Assembly: GCA_963742955.1 (NCBI GenBank)
Contig: CAVUOA010000009.1
Span: 992,001-1,056,000, forward strand
Reading direction: 5' to 3'
DNA length: 64,000 bases
DNA from: CAVUOA01 sp963742955
GTDB taxonomy: Bacteria > Bacteroidota > Ignavibacteria > Tepidaquicellales > OLB5
The translations under genes and the position numbers were made by a program. This document shows, piece after piece, positions 1 through 9,570 of the stretch. The notes beneath the pieces were generated by a model. It made no database searches and was not told the DNA's origin. It saw only the letters and a program-made list of their open reading frames with translations. Every line of letters begins with the position of its first letter. Within the stretch, counting starts at the first letter, position 1.

Positions 1-1617
1 CTGATGATGTACATTTTCTGGGAGCTTGTCGGTTTCAGTTCTTATGCTTTAATCGGTTTCTGGTATGAAAAGCCGGGTCCGCAGTATGCAATGAAGAAAG
101 CGTTTATTGTAAACAGGATTGGTGATATAGGATTTTTCACCGGCATAATGATTATTTATGTTTTTACCAAGACATTTGAATTTAATGAAATTTTTGCCGC
201 TATAGAGGCAGGTAAATTATCAGGCGGATGGCTAACAGCAGCAGGTATTCTTGTATTCTGCGGAGCAATAGGTAAATCAGCCCAGTTCCCTCTGCATGTA
301 TGGCTGCCTGACGCTATGGAAGGCCCCACACCCGTCAGCGCATTAATCCATGCCGCTACAATGGTTGCCGCAGGTGTTTATCTTGTAGCAAGAGCTTTCC
401 CTATGATGGATGCAAATGCTTTGACTTTCATAGCTTATATCGGAGCTATCACTGCATTCATTGCTGCCACAATTGCAATCACACAAAATGATATTAAAAA
501 AGTTCTGGCTTATTCAACTGTAAGCCAGCTTGGATATATGATATTAGCCCTTGGAATCGGCTCGTATACATCAGGATTTTTCCACCTTGTTACTCATGCA
601 TCGTTCAAAGCATGTTTGTTCCTGGGTTCGGGTTCAGTTATTTACGCTATGCATCATGAACAGGATATCAGAAACATGGGCGGGCTGAAGAAAAAAATGC
701 CGGTAACCTATTATACATTCCTGATGGCAACACTTGCCATTTCCGGTGTGCCGCTCACTTCAGGATTTTTAAGCAAAGATTCTATTCTGGCAGGTACAAT
801 TGCATTTGCTAACCTGACCGGCGGAATAAATATAATAATTCCGATTATCGGTTTCCTGGTTGCAGCGCTTACTTCGTTTTACATGTTCCGTCTTGTGCTG
901 CTGGCATTCCACGGCGAGCCGAATAATAAAGAAAAGTATGACCATGTGAAAGAATCTCCGCTGCCGATGATTATACCGTTGATTGTACTGGCAGTTACAT
1001 CGCTCTTTGTATTTTACTCATACAATCCGATTGATGCAAATGTCGGGTGGTTTGCAAAATACATTCCAACTCCGAAAACAGTTGTCCCGATGGTTCAGAG
1101 ATTTGCATACCAGCAGCAAGAAACAGGTGAAGAATCATTATTTGCAGAAGAAATGCACCATGCGCACTATCCTGCAATGGCTCTTTCATTAATTCTTGCA
1201 GGAGCAGGGATATTGCTTGCATTTGCATTCTATTACTGGAAGAAATTCAGCGCTGATAAGCTTGTTGAAAAAATCAAGCCTCTTTATACTTTCTCTCTTA
1301 ATAAATGGTATTTCGATGAGTTCTATGAAGGTGTAATTGTCAAAGGACTGCTTGGGTTAACCAGAGTTTTCAGATGGTTTGATAATAATATAATTGACGG
1401 TGTTGTAAACGGTGCAGCTTATGTGACAAAGAAGAGCGCTTCCGGTACGGGTAAATTCGATAACAGCTTTATTGACGGATTAGTAAACCTGGTGGGAAGT
1501 ACAGTTATGTTTTTCGGGTTGATATTCAGAAAAATTCAAACCGGAAAAGTTCAGAATTATATTGCTTACGTTCTTTTAGGAATTATAATATTCTATTTTA
1601 TTTTCAGGACGATGTAA
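1..1617 (+). CDS. nuoL: NADH-quinone oxidoreductase subunit L (5' end off window)
   Basis: Antiporter-like membrane subunit of complex I, carrying part of the proton pumping. The visible 538 residues begin inside the family motif FWELVGFSSY, so roughly the first 130 residues lie upstream of the window and the ATG at 4 is internal. Diagnostic stretches are HVWLPDAMEGPTPVSALIHA, the lysine-bearing QNDIKKVLAYSTVSQLGYM, and a C-terminal amphipathic region followed by a last transmembrane helix (ending FYFIFRTM), which is specific to NuoL within the NuoL/M/N family. It is followed by nuoM and nuoN in the usual order, but a tRNA-Leu cluster is interposed before nuoM. AT-rich codon use matches its neighbours up to about 17.3 kb. 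Confidence 0.95.
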   Translation: MMMYIFWELVGFSSYALIGFWYEKPGPQYAMKKAFIVNRIGDIGFFTGIMIIYVFTKTFEFNEIFAAIEAGKLSGGWLTAAGILVFCGAIGKSAQFPLHVWLPDAMEGPTPVSALIHAATMVAAGVYLVARAFPMMDANALTFIAYIGAITAFIAATIAITQNDIKKVLAYSTVSQLGYMILALGIGSYTSGFFHLVTHASFKACLFLGSGSVIYAMHHEQDIRNMGGLKKKMPVTYYTFLMATLAISGVPLTSGFLSKDSILAGTIAFANLTGGINIIIPIIGFLVAALTSFYMFRLVLLAFHGEPNNKEKYDHVKESPLPMIIPLIVLAVTSLFVFYSYNPIDANVGWFAKYIPTPKTVVPMVQRFAYQQQETGEESLFAEEMHHAHYPAMALSLILAGAGILLAFAFYYWKKFSADKLVEKIKPLYTFSLNKWYFDEFYEGVIVKGLLGLTRVFRWFDNNIIDGVVNGAAYVTKKSASGTGKFDNSFIDGLVNLVGSTVMFFGLIFRKIQTGKVQNYIAYVLLGIIIFYFIFRTM

Positions 1618-1618
1618 A

Positions 1619-1695
1619 GCCGCTGTGGCCCTCCTGAGGCGGGCAAGCGGAACTGGCAGACCTGCCTGCAGCAGGCAGGCGCACTGGACTCAAAA
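1619..1695 (+). pseudogene. truncated tRNA-Leu(CAA) copy with two palindromic insertions
   Basis: The 5' half of the tRNA-Leu at 1742 is repeated here, from the acceptor strand GCCGCTGTGG to the anticodon loop CTCAAAA, where similarity stops. Two 19-base insertions split it: one at 1629-1647 between acceptor stem and D stem (imperfect hairpin CCTCCTGAGG type) and one at 1661-1679 inside the D loop (CCTGCCTGCAGCAGGCAGG). The second is identical in sequence and position to the D-loop insertion of the copy at 2110. The 3' half is missing, so this copy cannot fold as a tRNA. Confidence 0.85.
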
Positions 1696-1705
1696 ATATT
1701 TGTTC

Positions 1706-1736
1706 TTCATACTGATTGCTTCGCAATCAGTATGAA
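1706..1736. repeat. perfect 14-bp hairpin replacing the 3' half of the tRNA copy
   Basis: TTCATACTGATTGC at 1706-1719 pairs perfectly with 1723-1736 around a TTC loop. It lies where the truncated tRNA-Leu copy should continue and ends six bases before the intact tRNA gene. No T-run follows it, so it looks like a palindromic element and not a terminator. Confidence 0.7.
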
Positions 1737-1741
1737 ATTAA

Positions 1742-1827
1742 GCCGCTGTGGCGGAACTGGCAGACGCACTGGACTCAAAATCCAGCGGGGCTCACACCCC
1801 GTATCGGTTCGACTCCGATCAGCGGCA
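1742..1827 (+). tRNA. tRNA-Leu(CAA)
   Basis: An 86-nt class II tRNA. Acceptor strands GCCGCTG and CAGCGGC pair fully, with discriminator A at 1827. The anticodon stem CTGGA/TCCAG closes the loop CTCAAAA, which gives anticodon CAA (UUG codons). The long variable arm GGGG-CTCACA-CCCC is typical of leucine tRNA, and the T arm carries GGTTCGACTCC. CCA is not encoded. This is the only undamaged copy of three in the cluster. Confidence 0.95.
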
Positions 1828-1849
1828 CAAAAAATGCTCCGGGCCGATA

Positions 1850-2101
1850 ATGAATAATAAACATTATGTATACGTTCTTTATTCGAAAAATCATGAACGG
1901 CTTTATATTGGGCATACTAATAATTTAGAGCGAAGATTAAAACAGCATAATAAAGGGCTCGTTCTTTCAACAAAACCATATAAACCATATTCTCTTATTT
2001 ATTCAGAAGAATTAATAAGCAAGAAAGACGCTGTTTTAAGAGAAAAAGAACTTAAAACTACTAATGGCAGAAGATTTATTAAATCTTTGCTCAATAATTA
2101 A
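1850..2101 (+). CDS. GIY-YIG nuclease superfamily protein
   Basis: An 83-residue protein consisting of one GIY-YIG module: YVYVLYS (the GIY-equivalent strand), then LYIGHTNNLERRLKQHN, containing the YIG motif and the catalytic-type Arg, then SKKDAVLREKELK with the late Glu region. It belongs to the small, free-standing UvrC-N-like type common in Bacteroidota, whose substrate is not known. The frame is open upstream to 1748, but that part only translates the tRNA gene (MAELADALDSK), so I start at the ATG at 1850. The gene lies between two tRNA-Leu copies, 22 bases after the first and 8 bases before the second. Confidence 0.85.
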   Translation: MNNKHYVYVLYSKNHERLYIGHTNNLERRLKQHNKGLVLSTKPYKPYSLIYSEELISKKDAVLREKELKTTNGRRFIKSLLNN

Positions 2102-2109
2102 ATAATTAA

Positions 2110-2234
2110 TGCGCTGTGGCGGAATTGGCAGACCTGCCTGCAGCAGGCAGGCGCACTGGACTCAAAATCCAGCGGGGCTCATCCCGAGTAATCGGGACAG
2201 GCTCCCCGTATCGGTTCGACTCCGATCAGCGGCA
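2110..2234 (+). pseudogene. tRNA-Leu(CAA) copy with D-loop and variable-arm insertions
   Basis: A third copy of the tRNA-Leu sequence. It keeps the anticodon loop CTCAAAA, the T arm and the 3' acceptor strand. The D loop holds the 19-base palindrome CCTGCCTGCAGCAGGCAGG. The variable arm is enlarged by about 20 bases containing TCCCGAGTAATCGGGA, a perfect 6-bp hairpin. The first two bases of the 5' acceptor strand (TG) no longer pair with the 3' strand. It could still fold with extra arms, but with an intact copy at 1742 it is probably non-functional. Confidence 0.75.
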
Positions 2235-2315
2235 CGAATACAAAAAGTGTTACTGTTAGAAACACTTTAGAAAAAATAATATAGATTCTTTATAAAACTT
2301 TGATATCTCTGACAT

Positions 2316-3927
2316 ATGCATGAATTAAAAATACTAGATATCGGAATCTTAACATGGATAACCTTCCTTCCCGTTCTGGGAATGGCAGTTATCCTGCTCC
2401 TTCCGAAAGACAAAGATAAAACTATTAAATGGACTGCTCTCGGCTTTACCCTGCTTCAGTTTATCCTTTGCATAGTTCTGTGGATAAACTTTGATAACGG
2501 TCTGGCAGGAATTAATAAAGCCGATTCATTCCAGTTCATTGAACGCTTCCGTTGGATTGATGTACAGGGTTTTGCCTGGACTAACAGGATCATTATCGAA
2601 TACTTCATGGGTATCGACGGGCTTTCGATGCCAATGGTTCTGCTGACAGGTCTTATCTCTGTTATTGCAACAATCGCTTCCTTCAACACGACCGGTGTCA
2701 ATAAATCATACAAAGGGTATTTTGCTCTGCTTCTTTTGCTTGATACCGGAATGATGGGAACTTTTGTATCATTAGATTTCTTCCTGTTCTTCATTTTCTG
2801 GGAATTAATGCTGCTGCCGATGTATTTCTTAATAGGAATATGGGGCGGACCCCGGAGGGTATATGCATCTATTAAATTCTTCTTGTACACACTCTTTGGA
2901 AGCGCATTTATACTTCTTGTTATGCTGGCACTCTATTTCTCATCCCAAGACCAGGGAACAGGCGCACATACATTTAATATGATTTCTTTAATGGACCCGA
3001 AGAACCTTATACCGGGTTCGCTTCTGGCGGGCAGCCTGACAACAGCAAGACTGCTGGCATATGTAGCATTATTCATCGGGTTTGCAATTAAAGTCCCTGT
3101 GTTTCCGTTCCACACATGGCTGCCTGACGCACACGTTGAAGCTCCTACACCTATCAGCGTTATCCTTGCCGGAGTTCTTTTGAAAATGGGTACTTACGGT
3201 ATGCTCAGAATCAGCTTCCCTATATTCCCCGAAGCGATGGTTTACTTTGCATATGCGCTGGCGGCGTTCGGTATGATAAATATTATTTACGGGTCGTTGT
3301 GCGCAATGGCTCAAACGGACTTTAAGAAACTTATTGCATACTCATCAATTGCTCATATGGGTTATGTTATACTTGGTATGGCATCATTAACTACACAGGG
3401 AGTAACCGGCGCAATATTCCAGATGTTCAATCACGGTACAATAACAGCCATGCTCTTCCTTAATTGTAGGCGTTATTTATGACCGTGCTCATACAAGAGA
3501 CCTCGATTCATTCGGCGGACTTGCAAACAAGATGCCTAAGTATTTCGGAATAGTAGTTGTTGCATTCTTTGCGGCTTTAGGACTGCCCGGATTGAGCGGC
3601 TTCATCAGTGAAGCGCTGGCTTTCCTCGGCGCATTCAGCGTTCCGGCTCTCAGGGTAATTACAATCGTCTCTACACTCGGTATAGTATTGACAGCAGCTT
3701 ACATGCTTTGGGTACTGCAGAGAATGTTTTTCGGAAACTTACCCGAAAAGTGGAACGATTTAACCGATTTGAACTTCAAGGAATATGCAACACTTATTCC
3801 ATTATTGATTGTAGTAATATTCCTTGGCGTATATCCTGCTCCGGTATTGAATATGATGTCAACTTCGGTAAATCAATTAGTAGATTTTGTTTCTAAATCA
3901 TCCAGCTTAACAATAGTCGGCTGGTAA
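2316..3927 (+). CDS. nuoM: NADH-quinone oxidoreductase subunit M, interrupted by a +1 frameshift
   Basis: Proton-translocating membrane subunit of complex I. Family motifs present: DGLSMPMVLLTGL, FWELMLLPMYFLIG, HTWLPDAHVEAPTPISVILA and QTDFKKLIAYSSIAHMGYV. The first frame runs into a stop at 3480-3482. Conserved sequence continues in the next frame as VGVIYDRAHTRDLDSFGG and ends at 3927. Removing one A from CCTTAATTG (about 3470-3473) restores an uninterrupted protein of about 537 residues. One extra base in an otherwise fully conserved gene suggests a sequencing or consensus error more than decay. Confidence 0.92.
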
Positions 3928-3946
3928 AATATAACTGATTCGAATT

Positions 3947-5456
3947 ATGTTATCTCAACAAATACTCGATAGCTTAAGTAAGTTTTTACCTGAAACAGCT
4001 CTTTCAGCCACTATACTTGTAATTTTAATAGCAGAGCTGTTTACAAAAAAGAAAACAAATTTATCAGGATACATTGCAATTATCGGACTTGTAATTACAT
4101 GGATACTTAACAGTACAGCAGAATAATCTCGGTCCGCAGGTAAATTTCTTCCAGATGGTTGTTATTGACCCGTTTTCATACTTCTTCAAAATACTGCTTT
4201 TGCTTTCGGCTCTGTTGATAATATTATTTTCGTTCCTATCTAACGATGTCAAAAAAATAGATTACAAGACTCAGGAATATTATGCATTGATGCTTACACT
4301 TACGCTCGGCGGATTTCTGATGGTATCCTCTGTTAACCTTCTTATGATGTACCTCTCGCTTGAGATGGTAAGCTTAAGCTCGTATGTTCTTGCCGGATAT
4401 TTTAAAACACAGCGCCGCTCAAATGAAGCTGCGCTAAAATATGTGATTTACGGCGGTGTTTCATCCGGTTTAATGCTTTTCGGAATTTCGCTGTTATACG
4501 GCATTTGCGGTACAACCGATATTTTCGGCATAAGCCAATTTTTATCGGCTAATCCTGTTAATCTTATTACTCTTTTAATTTCGATATTCCTGATTATTGC
4601 AGGCTTCGGATATAAAATTTCGGCAGTCCCGTTCCATTTCTGGACACCTGATGTTTATGAAGGCGCACCGCTCCCTATTACCGCTTTCCTTTCCGTTTCA
4701 TCAAAAGCAGCCGGATTTGCAATGCTGATTAGATTCTTCCTTACTGCGTTTAAGAATACAACGCCGATACCGGGACATGAAAATATCCCAATGTTTAACA
4801 TGCTTCAGGGTTTGCACTGGAATGAAATTATTGCTGTAATGGCGGTAGCAACCATGACATTAGGTAACTTTGTTGCAATTTGGCAGGATAACCTGAAACG
4901 CCTTCTGGCATATTCTTCAATAGCGCAGGCAGGATATATACTGCTTGGATTTGTTTCTGTTGACCCGCAGGGTGTAAGCGCAATGATTACTTACCTTGCC
5001 GTATACCTGTTTATGAATTTAGGCGCTTTCTTTGCAGCTATTATGCTGGCAAATAAATTCGGAACAGAAAGCATTAATGATATGAAAGGATTCGGCTACA
5101 GGGCGCCGTTCCTATGTGTATCGATGGGGATATTTATGTTCTCGCTTACAGGTGTGCCGCTTACTGCCGGTTTTATCGGTAAGTTTTATATTTTCTCTGC
5201 GCTTATAAATACCGGACACGTTTGGCTGGCATTAATAGGTTTGCTGAACAGCACAGTGAGCTTATATTATTACATCAAAATATTAAAGAACATGTTTCTA
5301 ATTCAGCCTTCTGAAAATAAGACAAAAGAGACATTCGGACTGGCTTATAATTTAATACTGATAGTATTGATTGTGCCTACAATTGTACTAGGAATTTATT
5401 TTGCGCCATTAACAAAATTTGCGGAGTATTCATCCCAAATTTTCGGATTGAGATAG
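3947..5456 (+). CDS. nuoN: NADH-quinone oxidoreductase subunit N, interrupted by a +1 frameshift
   Basis: Third antiporter-like subunit of complex I. The true start is the ATG at 3947, encoding MLSQQILDSLSKFLPETALS, a normal NuoN N-terminus. That frame stops at TAA 4124-4126. The rest (QVNFFQMVVIDPFSYFFKI and onward) is in the next frame, so one extra base lies near 4121-4127. Motifs: WTPDVYEGAPLPITAFLSV and QDNLKRLLAYSSIAQAGYI, each with its transport lysine. The corrected product is about 502 residues. It is the last gene of the nuo operon and is followed by a strong terminator. Confidence 0.92.
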
Positions 5457-5480
5457 GAGACCTTCCTATAAATTCTGCAG

Positions 5481-5515
5481 GGACAGAACTTCGGTTCTGT
5501 CCTTTTTTGTTTTTC
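5481..5515 (+). terminator. rho-independent terminator of the nuo operon
   Basis: A 9-bp perfect stem GGACAGAAC/GTTCTGTCC is closed by a TTCG tetraloop and followed by TTTTTTGTTTTT. It lies 24 bases after nuoN and just before the stop of the convergent gene. Confidence 0.92.
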
Positions 5516-5518
5516 ATA

Positions 5519-6958
5519 TCAATCCTGTTCCTGTTCAATCTTTTCGAGAAGCCATTCTTTATTATATAATTTATCACACTGAAGCACTTTTTCTTTTAAA
5601 TTCATCAATTCATTGCCTTTATATTTAATTTTAATGTTGCTCAGGCACTTGACAAATTTTATAAAGCTGGAATAATATTCCTTTCTTTCATCAGAAATAA
5701 GCGTATCACCCAAGAGAAAATGATTAAATGAATCCAGGTGAGATAACAGCATATCACCGTAATCCAGCTCATAATAAAGCATAGTCAGGTATCCCCTGAG
5801 TTTCAGCTTATGATATATATCATTATATTTTACCTTTGAAAGCAGTTCTAAAGACTTTTCAAAATTCTTATTTTCAAGTTCGTAAATTGAAAGAGCATAA
5901 AAATAAGTGTTTTCGCGGGAGTCCTCCGGCAGCATATCTTTCTTATTTTTGATAAAATCTTTTGCCCATTTGAATTCTTTTAATTTTAGGGCAGTCTCAA
6001 CCACATCGGTATAATACCTGAATGACATCTCGTTTTGAAGCGGGTAAATCTTCCTGTTTATTGCAATTTTATAGATTTCAAATAACTCTCTCAAAAAGCT
6101 TTCGTTTCCTTTCAGAATCATTCTTTTGCAGTAATTGTTTAAATTCAGGTAAGCATTATTGAGAAGATAATTTGTGAGTTTCGATTCATATTTATTCAAA
6201 AGCTCTTTTGTTTTATAAAAATATGAGCTATCATCTTCTTTTAAAAACAGCATAAGTACATTGTAACAAACAGCTACAATTGGGATATCAAGATAACTTT
6301 CAACATTCAGGGCTTTCATAATTTCCTCGTACAAAGCGGTATCAAAAGTAAAATGATATAATTTCATTATATTCAGGAAATAAGTATAATGATTCATTGA
6401 ATGGACAAGATAAAAACATGTAAGGTTACTGAACATATCTTCAACATCACTTTTTTTAACGATAGCTTCAATTTTATCCAGCTTTGTCCTGCCAAGGTAA
6501 TACAGGTTCTCATATTCAATATTATACTTGTTATAAAAGAAATCTGCATCCTGAATTTGTTCATCTTGCAGTTTTTTGGTAACCGCATTAATATTCCGTT
6601 CAAACAGCCTGTCAAGCTCCCTGTTATTCAGCTCGTACAGCAAAAATCTTTTATCAACGAAATAGTTTTTTTTAAATATTGTATATGACAAATAATTTTC
6701 AGCAAGGCAGCTCAGGTTAAACATTAAAGTGCGCATAAACCCGTCATTATATTCCAGTTTCGGAAATATTACTCCGTAAATATATTTTTTATCAATTTTA
6801 TTTTCCGGGAAATCAGGATAATGTTTTCTTAAATACTCATAAAGCTTTATTACACCTTCATTTTTGTTGAAAAAAGGAGAATTTACAAATTCACAGAATT
6901 CTTTCATTTCTTTGGGAGTAAACTTTCTCAGCAGCTCAATTAGAATGCTTTTTGTCAT
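5519..6958 (-). CDS. conserved helical protein of unknown function
   Basis: A 479-residue soluble protein with no signal peptide and no transmembrane segment. The sequence is Lys-, Glu-, Leu- and Tyr-rich and probably all-helical, like TPR or HEAT superhelices, though I see no clean repeat. The N-terminus (LIELLRKFTPKEMKEFCEFV, then SPFFNKNE) resembles a widespread Bacteroidota family annotated only as hypothetical. The gene is convergent with nuoN and stands alone. I assign no function. Confidence 0.8.
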   Translation of the reverse strand: MTKSILIELLRKFTPKEMKEFCEFVNSPFFNKNEGVIKLYEYLRKHYPDFPENKIDKKYIYGVIFPKLEYNDGFMRTLMFNLSCLAENYLSYTIFKKNYFVDKRFLLYELNNRELDRLFERNINAVTKKLQDEQIQDADFFYNKYNIEYENLYYLGRTKLDKIEAIVKKSDVEDMFSNLTCFYLVHSMNHYTYFLNIMKLYHFTFDTALYEEIMKALNVESYLDIPIVAVCYNVLMLFLKEDDSSYFYKTKELLNKYESKLTNYLLNNAYLNLNNYCKRMILKGNESFLRELFEIYKIAINRKIYPLQNEMSFRYYTDVVETALKLKEFKWAKDFIKNKKDMLPEDSRENTYFYALSIYELENKNFEKSLELLSKVKYNDIYHKLKLRGYLTMLYYELDYGDMLLSHLDSFNHFLLGDTLISDERKEYYSSFIKFVKCLSNIKIKYKGNELMNLKEKVLQCDKLYNKEWLLEKIEQEQD

Positions 6959-7309
6959 GTTCTTTGCGGGTATTTGTTACAAACATAAAACTTTTCATTA
7001 GTTTAAAAAAGCGAAAAAGACAATTTATCGATATATTTTTATGACAAATGTTTTTATTAAATAAAATTTTTAAAACATTGCAGAAAAACTTTCATAAAAT
7101 TACAAAACAAAAACATTAGGACATGCCTTTTTCAATTCATTCTCACAAATCTTCAAATTAAGCCCGATTTTTAATCTTTTCAGAAGTCCTCTTTCAATTC
7201 TGTATGAACTATCAAGAAAATGTTTCATGGATTAGCATGTGTGAGGACGCCTATTTTTGTTCTGACAACATTTTCAGATACCCATAATGGGGGTCAAGAA
7301 GAAACAAAC
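6959..7309. other. AT-rich intergenic region, no gene seen
   Basis: This holds the upstream regions of two divergent genes. It contains several A/T tracts but no convincing ORF, RNA gene or repeat. The open frame upstream of 7310 has no recognisable homology and no good ribosome binding site. Confidence 0.6.
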
Positions 7310-7621
7310 ATGAATAAAAAGAGCAAACCTGAAAAAGAAAAATCAGCAGAGGAACAATTTTATTTGAGTGCAACTTCCGGAGACACCGAAGGTGAAATAG
7401 ATTTAACCTGGGAACCGTCACCATCAGCAAACAGCTACCTTGTTCAAAAATGTTCTGATTTAAAGAACCCTGTTAAATGGGTGAACGAGGATGTGGTAAC
7501 GAAATCAAGCTATACAGTTTCAAAATTAAAAAGCGGACGCAAATACTGGTTCAGAGTTTCGGCAATCAGCCGCAGGGGTCAGGGCCCCTGGAGCAATTGC
7601 GTTGTGAAAAAAGCACCATGA
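7310..7621 (+). CDS. fibronectin type III domain protein
   Basis: A 103-residue protein made of a charged N-terminus and one Fn3 domain: IDLTWEPSPSANSYLVQKC, then SSYTVSKLKSGRKYWFRVSA, then GQGPWSNCV, the usual Fn3 strand order. No signal peptide is evident from this start. Small single-Fn3 proteins ending in GQGPWS are common in Bacteroidota/Ignavibacteria genomes, with no known role. The stop codon overlaps an in-frame ATG of the next gene's open frame (7618), and the next gene's likely start is 57 bases downstream, so the two are probably co-transcribed. Confidence 0.75.
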   Translation: MNKKSKPEKEKSAEEQFYLSATSGDTEGEIDLTWEPSPSANSYLVQKCSDLKNPVKWVNEDVVTKSSYTVSKLKSGRKYWFRVSAISRRGQGPWSNCVVKKAP

Positions 7622-7677
7622 AATTTCAATATATTTTCGAAACAATTCAACTAATTAGAAGAAAAGGAAAAAATAAA

Positions 7678-9504
7678 ATGTTTACAAAATTCTTATTTGC
7701 AAAAATCATTTTATTGGTGATTCTGCCAGTTTCATTTGTTCCGGCACAAACCGATATTGTCAGCGATTCTAAGCTTGACATGCCCAATAATTGGGGAATA
7801 TCAAATACCGAAAACACTAATCGGCCGCATTATGTTAATGATAACAATATCCCTCAGTCTTTGCTGGAGCAATACAGGCAGGCAAAGCTTACAAGAAATG
7901 AAGATGAAAAAATCAGGATTGGAAACGAAATACAAAAATACCAGGAGCCAAGCTCAACCGCACCGGAAGGTTCATATGAAAAAACAACAGTCTTTACAGA
8001 GCCCGGTGCGCCATTTTCACAAGATTGGTATTTAAGTGACGTTCAGGTACACTCGGGAAGCGTTGCATTCGCGGGTGGATACAGAAATTTAGACCTCGTT
8101 CGAGGTGAAGACGGGTGGCTGTATCTTGCAGTTAACAGGAGAGGTGTTACCGGATATAATGGTTATATAACTGTTTATAAATCAAGTAATGGCGGCGCAA
8201 CCTGGTCGACTGTCATTAGCGCTAATAATACATCTGCCTATTTTGGCTCAATCAGTCTCCTCGTTGAAAAAAGACATGCCACACTGGATGATTCTGTCAG
8301 GGTAATGGTATTTTACACCCGAAGTACTAGTACAAATTTTGATAATGCTGCAATTGAAGTCCTCTCAGCAAGAAGAAACGGCGCTGCAGCATTTGCAGAT
8401 TTATTTGCTTCACCCTCTTCAGGAAATAAATTTGAATATGCATCTGCATGCAGTGACGGTATGTACTGGGGTACTGCTACATATATGCACGTAATTGCCA
8501 GAGAATGCACAAATGCCGGTGTGCAGGTGGGTTTAAGACACTGGTTAAGTACAAACTGGTGCTCAAGTTTTACCAATATTCTAATTAATACAGGTTATAA
8601 TGACTACTATCCCAGCGCTGCATACTGTGAAAAAGGAACAGGGAACGATTCGATTTACATTGCTATAGAAAGAAGATTTGCAAGTGATAATTACGGAATC
8701 CGGGCAATTATCACATGCGAATGGCTGACAACAAACCACTATGTATATTACATTACAAGCAGCGCCTCAGGTATAAAATATGAAAAACCCTGTATAACTG
8801 TTCAACAGCAGCAGGCAAGCGTCCCAAGACGTATTTTAATTACCTGCACAAGAAATAATATTGCCAGGTATCATTCATCTGCCAACGGAGGACAAACATG
8901 GACTGTAGATTTGGCTCTCGGCACAAACGGTCTTGCTGATTATACATGGTGCAGTTCCGATTCACTTACTGCAGGAAACGGTTATTTTATGGGCTGTTTT
9001 GTTGACCAAAACGGTGACTCGATAACAGTACGGCGAGGAATTATCGGTAATCTGGGTACTTACCTGTACAAAAGGAACAGTGTTATGAGCACCGGATTAC
9101 TCTCTCCTGTATGCGCTATTTACAAAGAAGGTTCAAATAAATATTCTTCTTTCTCTTATGCAGGACAGGGACCTAACAACGTTTATTTCAACCAGGAAAA
9201 TCTTATTACAGGAGTTACACCGGTAAGCGGGAACATTCCCGAAATTTACGAATTGAAACAAAATTACCCAAATCCTTTCAATCCGTCTACAACCATAAGG
9301 TTTAATATTCCAAAATCAGGTTTTGTAAACCTTAAAGTTTATGATGTTTTAGGTAATGAGGCGGCTGTTCTGGTAAATAAAAATTTAAATCCAAACAGTT
9401 ATGAAGTAATATGGGATGCAGGCAGATTCGCAAGCGGAGTATATTTTTATAAATTGGTTTCCGGTGATTATACAAGCGTAAAGAAAATGATTCTTGTAAA
9501 ATAG
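7678..9504 (+). CDS. secreted BNR-repeat-like protein with type IX (Por) sorting domain
   Basis: A 608-residue exported protein. I start at 7678 because AAGGAAAA precedes it at good spacing and it gives a clear signal peptide (FTKFLFAKIILLVILPVSF, cleavage near VPAQ). The middle carries Asp-box-like turns (SSNGGATWS, SANGGQTWT), which suggests a sialidase-type beta-propeller, but no catalytic set is visible. The last 85 residues are a type A Por domain: NYPNPFNPSTTIRF, then LKVYDVLGNEAAVLV, WDAGRFASGVYFYKL and KKMILVK. The protein is expected on the cell surface or outside. Function unknown. Confidence 0.85.
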   Translation: MFTKFLFAKIILLVILPVSFVPAQTDIVSDSKLDMPNNWGISNTENTNRPHYVNDNNIPQSLLEQYRQAKLTRNEDEKIRIGNEIQKYQEPSSTAPEGSYEKTTVFTEPGAPFSQDWYLSDVQVHSGSVAFAGGYRNLDLVRGEDGWLYLAVNRRGVTGYNGYITVYKSSNGGATWSTVISANNTSAYFGSISLLVEKRHATLDDSVRVMVFYTRSTSTNFDNAAIEVLSARRNGAAAFADLFASPSSGNKFEYASACSDGMYWGTATYMHVIARECTNAGVQVGLRHWLSTNWCSSFTNILINTGYNDYYPSAAYCEKGTGNDSIYIAIERRFASDNYGIRAIITCEWLTTNHYVYYITSSASGIKYEKPCITVQQQQASVPRRILITCTRNNIARYHSSANGGQTWTVDLALGTNGLADYTWCSSDSLTAGNGYFMGCFVDQNGDSITVRRGIIGNLGTYLYKRNSVMSTGLLSPVCAIYKEGSNKYSSFSYAGQGPNNVYFNQENLITGVTPVSGNIPEIYELKQNYPNPFNPSTTIRFNIPKSGFVNLKVYDVLGNEAAVLVNKNLNPNSYEVIWDAGRFASGVYFYKLVSGDYTSVKKMILVK

Positions 9505-9515
9505 TTATTCGAAAC

Positions 9516-9553
9516 CCTGTCAGGACATATAGTCCTGACAGGTTAATTTTTTT
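9516..9553 (+). terminator. palindromic hairpin with T-tract
   Basis: CCTGTCAGGAC (9516-9526) pairs perfectly over 11 bp with 9532-9542 around the loop ATATA, and is followed by TTAATTTTTTTTA. It ends the gene upstream and separates two Por-secreted proteins. The same palindromic style recurs elsewhere in this AT-rich part. Confidence 0.8.
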
Positions 9554-9570
9554 TACAAGGAGAAAAAAAA

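Noticed and set aside
1748..1849. N-terminal extension of the GIY-YIG ORF reading MAELADALDSK
   Set aside because: It is the translation of the tRNA-Leu gene itself.
2110..2234. tRNA-Leu with a group I intron
   Set aside because: The extra sequence lies in the D loop and variable arm, not the anticodon loop, and is far too short for an intron.
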